A stretch of DNA of 64,000 nt from G963664115 sp965263045. Lineage in GTDB: Bacteria > Acidobacteriota > Terriglobia > 20CM-2-55-15. The notes under the pieces were generated by a model, which saw only the letters and a program-made list of their open reading frames with translations, ran no database searches and was not told where the DNA came from. Below are positions 62,041-64,000 of the stretch, piece by piece. Both the position numbers and the translations under genes were made by a program. Position 1 is the first letter of the stretch. Each line of letters begins with the position of its first letter. Location: positions 6,262,001 through 6,326,000 of the forward strand of contig CBDHGK010000041.1 of assembly GCA_965263045.1 (NCBI GenBank), in the 5' to 3' direction.

Positions 62041-64000
62041 ATGAGTCAGGAAGATGGTAAGCCCAGGATTGAATCGACACCGGGCCATTCGATCATAATC
62101 AACCAACCGATCGTACGGGATTACTCCACTGGTGGTGGCCACGGGCCTGGCGACGAGTTGGTCGAAGGCGACGAGGGGATCGTGACGCCGAAGTGGCAGG
62201 GCTATCCGCCCGAAGATCTCAACGTGGTCGGCAAACCGTTTGCGCCGCTGCCGGAAATCGCCATCCCCCGATATACGGGCACGGCCCTTTACGCCACGCG
62301 GGTCATGCTTCCCGGCATGCTTTACGCGAAGATGGTCCAGAGCCCGCATCCGCGGGCTCGAGTCAGGGGCATCGACGTTTCACAGGCCGAACGGATGCCG
62401 GGAGTGCGGTATATCCTCACGGGGTCTAATGCCCCCAGCACCTATCCGTTTCCTGACGAGCTCCGGCACGTGGGCGAAACCGTTGCCATTGTGACGGCGG
62501 ACACCGAAGATCTGGCCGAGGATGCCGCTGCTGCGATCGTTGTGGACTACGAGGTGCTTCCGTCCGCATCCACGTTAGAGCAGGTCATGGCATCGGATGC
62601 GCCCGAGATCAATCCGGCCGGGAACCTGAGGCATCTGCGTCCGGATCAGGATGGCTACGATCCCGATGCGACCCGGGTGCTCGAATTTGGGGATGTCGAC
62701 CAGGCGTTTGAAGAGGCCGATGTCGTCCGGGAATCCACGTACTACTTCGGCGGTGCGCGGCCCATTCCCTTGCAGCCTGCCAGCTGTGTGGCCCAATGGG
62801 ACGGCGACCGCCTGACTTTCTGGGGCATGGGCCAGGGAATCTTTCAGTACCGGCGGGATTTAGCTCGTGGGTTGGGCATCGATGAGTCGAATGTTCGATT
62901 CATAAACAAGTGGAACGGCGGCACCTTTGGTCCCGACACCGGCTCCGGCAGGTTCCAGGTGTGGATTGCCCATATCTCCAAGATGACGGGGCGTCCCACG
63001 AAAATCGTGCTCGACAAGGCACAGGAACTGGGCCAGATGTCGGTTAAGCCCGAAACATTGACGCGATTCAAAATAGGCGCGAATCGAGACGGCCAGATCA
63101 TCGCCAGCGAACGGACATTTTACATGGCCCGGGGCAGCAGCGGAGGAGGCGGTGGTGGCGCCGGGGGCGGCCGGTCCGAACTCTACCTGCACGTGGTCCC
63201 CAACTGGAGAGAAATTGGCTACAACTACATGACGAATACCCAGCGGATCGGCGCCTCCCGTAGCAACGAGCAGCAGGAGTTCAAGTTCGCCTGGGAAAGC
63301 ATGATGGATGAGATGGCCGAAGCCGTGGGCATGGACCCGGTCGAGTTCCGTCTAGTGAACGTCCAGAAGCCCGGCACGACGATCACACACCGCTCGGGGG
63401 GACCTACGATTACTCCAATGCCCGAGAGCGAAAACGAAACACTGACCTACGATTCGTATGCGTCAGTCGAAGTCCTGGAGGAAGGTGCCCGCGTCATTGG
63501 ATGGGATCAACGCAACCCCGTGGCCGGAGCTAATCCTGGACGGTTCAAGCGCGGGCTCGGGCTGGCGATGTCGCAACACCACGCCGGGCGCGTGGGTTAC
63601 CGCGACGGCGAGCGCGGCTTCGAGATCCGCATGGCGCAAAGCGCAGGGACGACTCCCTTCAGTGGCGGTGGCGGTGGGGGTGTCCCCTTCGATGCGCGCG
63701 TGGACCTGAATCCGGACGGCACAATTCTTCTCTACTTCACCAATCCCGACAGCGGCACCAACCACGGCACCGCCATGGCGGCTCTGGCCGCCGAACTTCT
63801 GGGCTTCACGAGCCTGGATCAGATTCGGGCGACATGGGGCGATTCCGAGACGGCGCCGATGGGTCCCCGCTGGAACAGTGGCATGACCACTCAATTACAG
63901 GGTGGCGCCATTTGCAGCGCCATCATCAAGCTCCGGCAGGACCTCCTGGAGCGTGCAGCCGTCAGCTTGAGCGTCGAAGCGACAGGACTCGATATCCGGG
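62041..64000 (+). CDS. Molybdopterin-binding subunit of a xanthine dehydrogenase-family enzyme (partial)
   Basis: The reading frame is open from ATG 62041 to the end of the window (653 codons and running on). The start has GGGGAGGT nine bases upstream. The sequence matches the large subunit of molybdenum hydroxylases: the aldehyde-oxidase a/b hammerhead region (GKPFAPLPEIAIPRYTGTALYAT, MLYAKMVQSPHPRAR, GETVAIVTADTEDLAEDAA), then a molybdopterin region with the GGTFG-like segment KWNGGTFGPDTG, MDEMAEAVGMDPVEFRLVNV and a C-terminal MoCoBD with GTNHGTAMAALAAELLG. Two glycine-rich runs (near residues 361-372 and 541-546) are odd. Relatives work with an iron-sulfur and usually an FAD subunit; these must lie beyond the window. 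The substrate is not readable. No signal peptide is seen. Confidence 0.8.
   Translation, partial: MSQEDGKPRIESTPGHSIIINQPIVRDYSTGGGHGPGDELVEGDEGIVTPKWQGYPPEDLNVVGKPFAPLPEIAIPRYTGTALYATRVMLPGMLYAKMVQSPHPRARVRGIDVSQAERMPGVRYILTGSNAPSTYPFPDELRHVGETVAIVTADTEDLAEDAAAAIVVDYEVLPSASTLEQVMASDAPEINPAGNLRHLRPDQDGYDPDATRVLEFGDVDQAFEEADVVRESTYYFGGARPIPLQPASCVAQWDGDRLTFWGMGQGIFQYRRDLARGLGIDESNVRFINKWNGGTFGPDTGSGRFQVWIAHISKMTGRPTKIVLDKAQELGQMSVKPETLTRFKIGANRDGQIIASERTFYMARGSSGGGGGGAGGGRSELYLHVVPNWREIGYNYMTNTQRIGASRSNEQQEFKFAWESMMDEMAEAVGMDPVEFRLVNVQKPGTTITHRSGGPTITPMPESENETLTYDSYASVEVLEEGARVIGWDQRNPVAGANPGRFKRGLGLAMSQHHAGRVGYRDGERGFEIRMAQSAGTTPFSGGGGGGVPFDARVDLNPDGTILLYFTNPDSGTNHGTAMAALAAELLGFTSLDQIRATWGDSETAPMGPRWNSGMTTQLQGGAICSAIIKLRQDLLERAAVSLSVEATGLDIR

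Noticed and set aside
1..64000. CRISPR array, tRNA or rRNA genes
   Set aside because: No regularly spaced long repeats, no cloverleaf with a T-loop consensus and no rRNA-like stretch was seen by reading. The phased decamers at 571-621 are too short and too few for a CRISPR array.

Overview
The window looks like a chromosomal piece of a GC-rich Gram-negative bacterium, most likely an Acidobacteriota member of the Vicinamibacteria type. This rests on the gene content: an outer-membrane receptor with an N-terminal carboxypeptidase-regulatory-like domain, two reaction-centre-type diheme cytochromes without any reaction centre, DUF5916 outer-membrane proteins, many CRTAC1/ASPIC-UnbV (FG-GAP) proteins, a PEP-CTERM protein and a PknB-type kinase gene. 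The phylum is an inference; no rRNA or tRNA gene was seen.

Layout. 1-2400: a decaying edge, with a DUF433/DUF5615 antitoxin-toxin pair whose toxin frame has an in-frame stop, and a broken Ser/Thr kinase. 2381-7106: an outer-membrane receptor, two DUF6152 proteins and a secreted protein of a family found four times here. 7289-18974: a five-gene minus-strand operon of secreted or anchored proteins (three CRTAC1/FG-GAP proteins, one pentaheme cytochrome fused to TPRs, one parvulin-like/TPR protein). 19396-24576: a palindromic CTAG-flanked mini-element, a large TonB-dependent receptor and a diheme cytochrome. 24577-28853: a dispersed repeat, a DUF4062-like/TPR protein, an intact IS1182-family element and a cytidylyltransferase. 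29253-43500: two DUF5916 proteins, lipoproteins, an MFS transporter, a PEP-CTERM protein, a SnoaL-like protein, two more DUF6152 proteins with a second secreted-family gene, and an amidohydrolase. 43558-46974: an IS1380-family element beside a ruined integrase fragment, then a Fic protein with a palindrome at its start codon. 47225-58648: an alpha/beta hydrolase, a TRAP transporter operon, a repeat element, the second diheme cytochrome, a dienelactone-hydrolase-like protein and a plus-strand run of three exported enzymes. 59018-64000: two more secreted-family proteins, a fifth DUF6152 protein and the start of a molybdenum hydroxylase large subunit that runs off the window.

How the genes fit together. 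Most products carry signal peptides or lipoboxes, so the region is an envelope and periplasm module: uptake (TonB-dependent receptor, TRAP, MFS), periplasmic redox (hemes, molybdenum hydroxylase, sugar-dehydrogenase-like) and exported hydrolases. Two patterns stand out as poorly described. First, DUF6152 proteins sit next to the same ~290-residue secreted family at three separate loci. Second, the CRTAC1/pentaheme/TPR operon looks like one surface assembly. A third pattern is genomic: mini-elements and insertion sequences bounded by CTAG, three of them placed exactly on the TAG stop codon of a gene.
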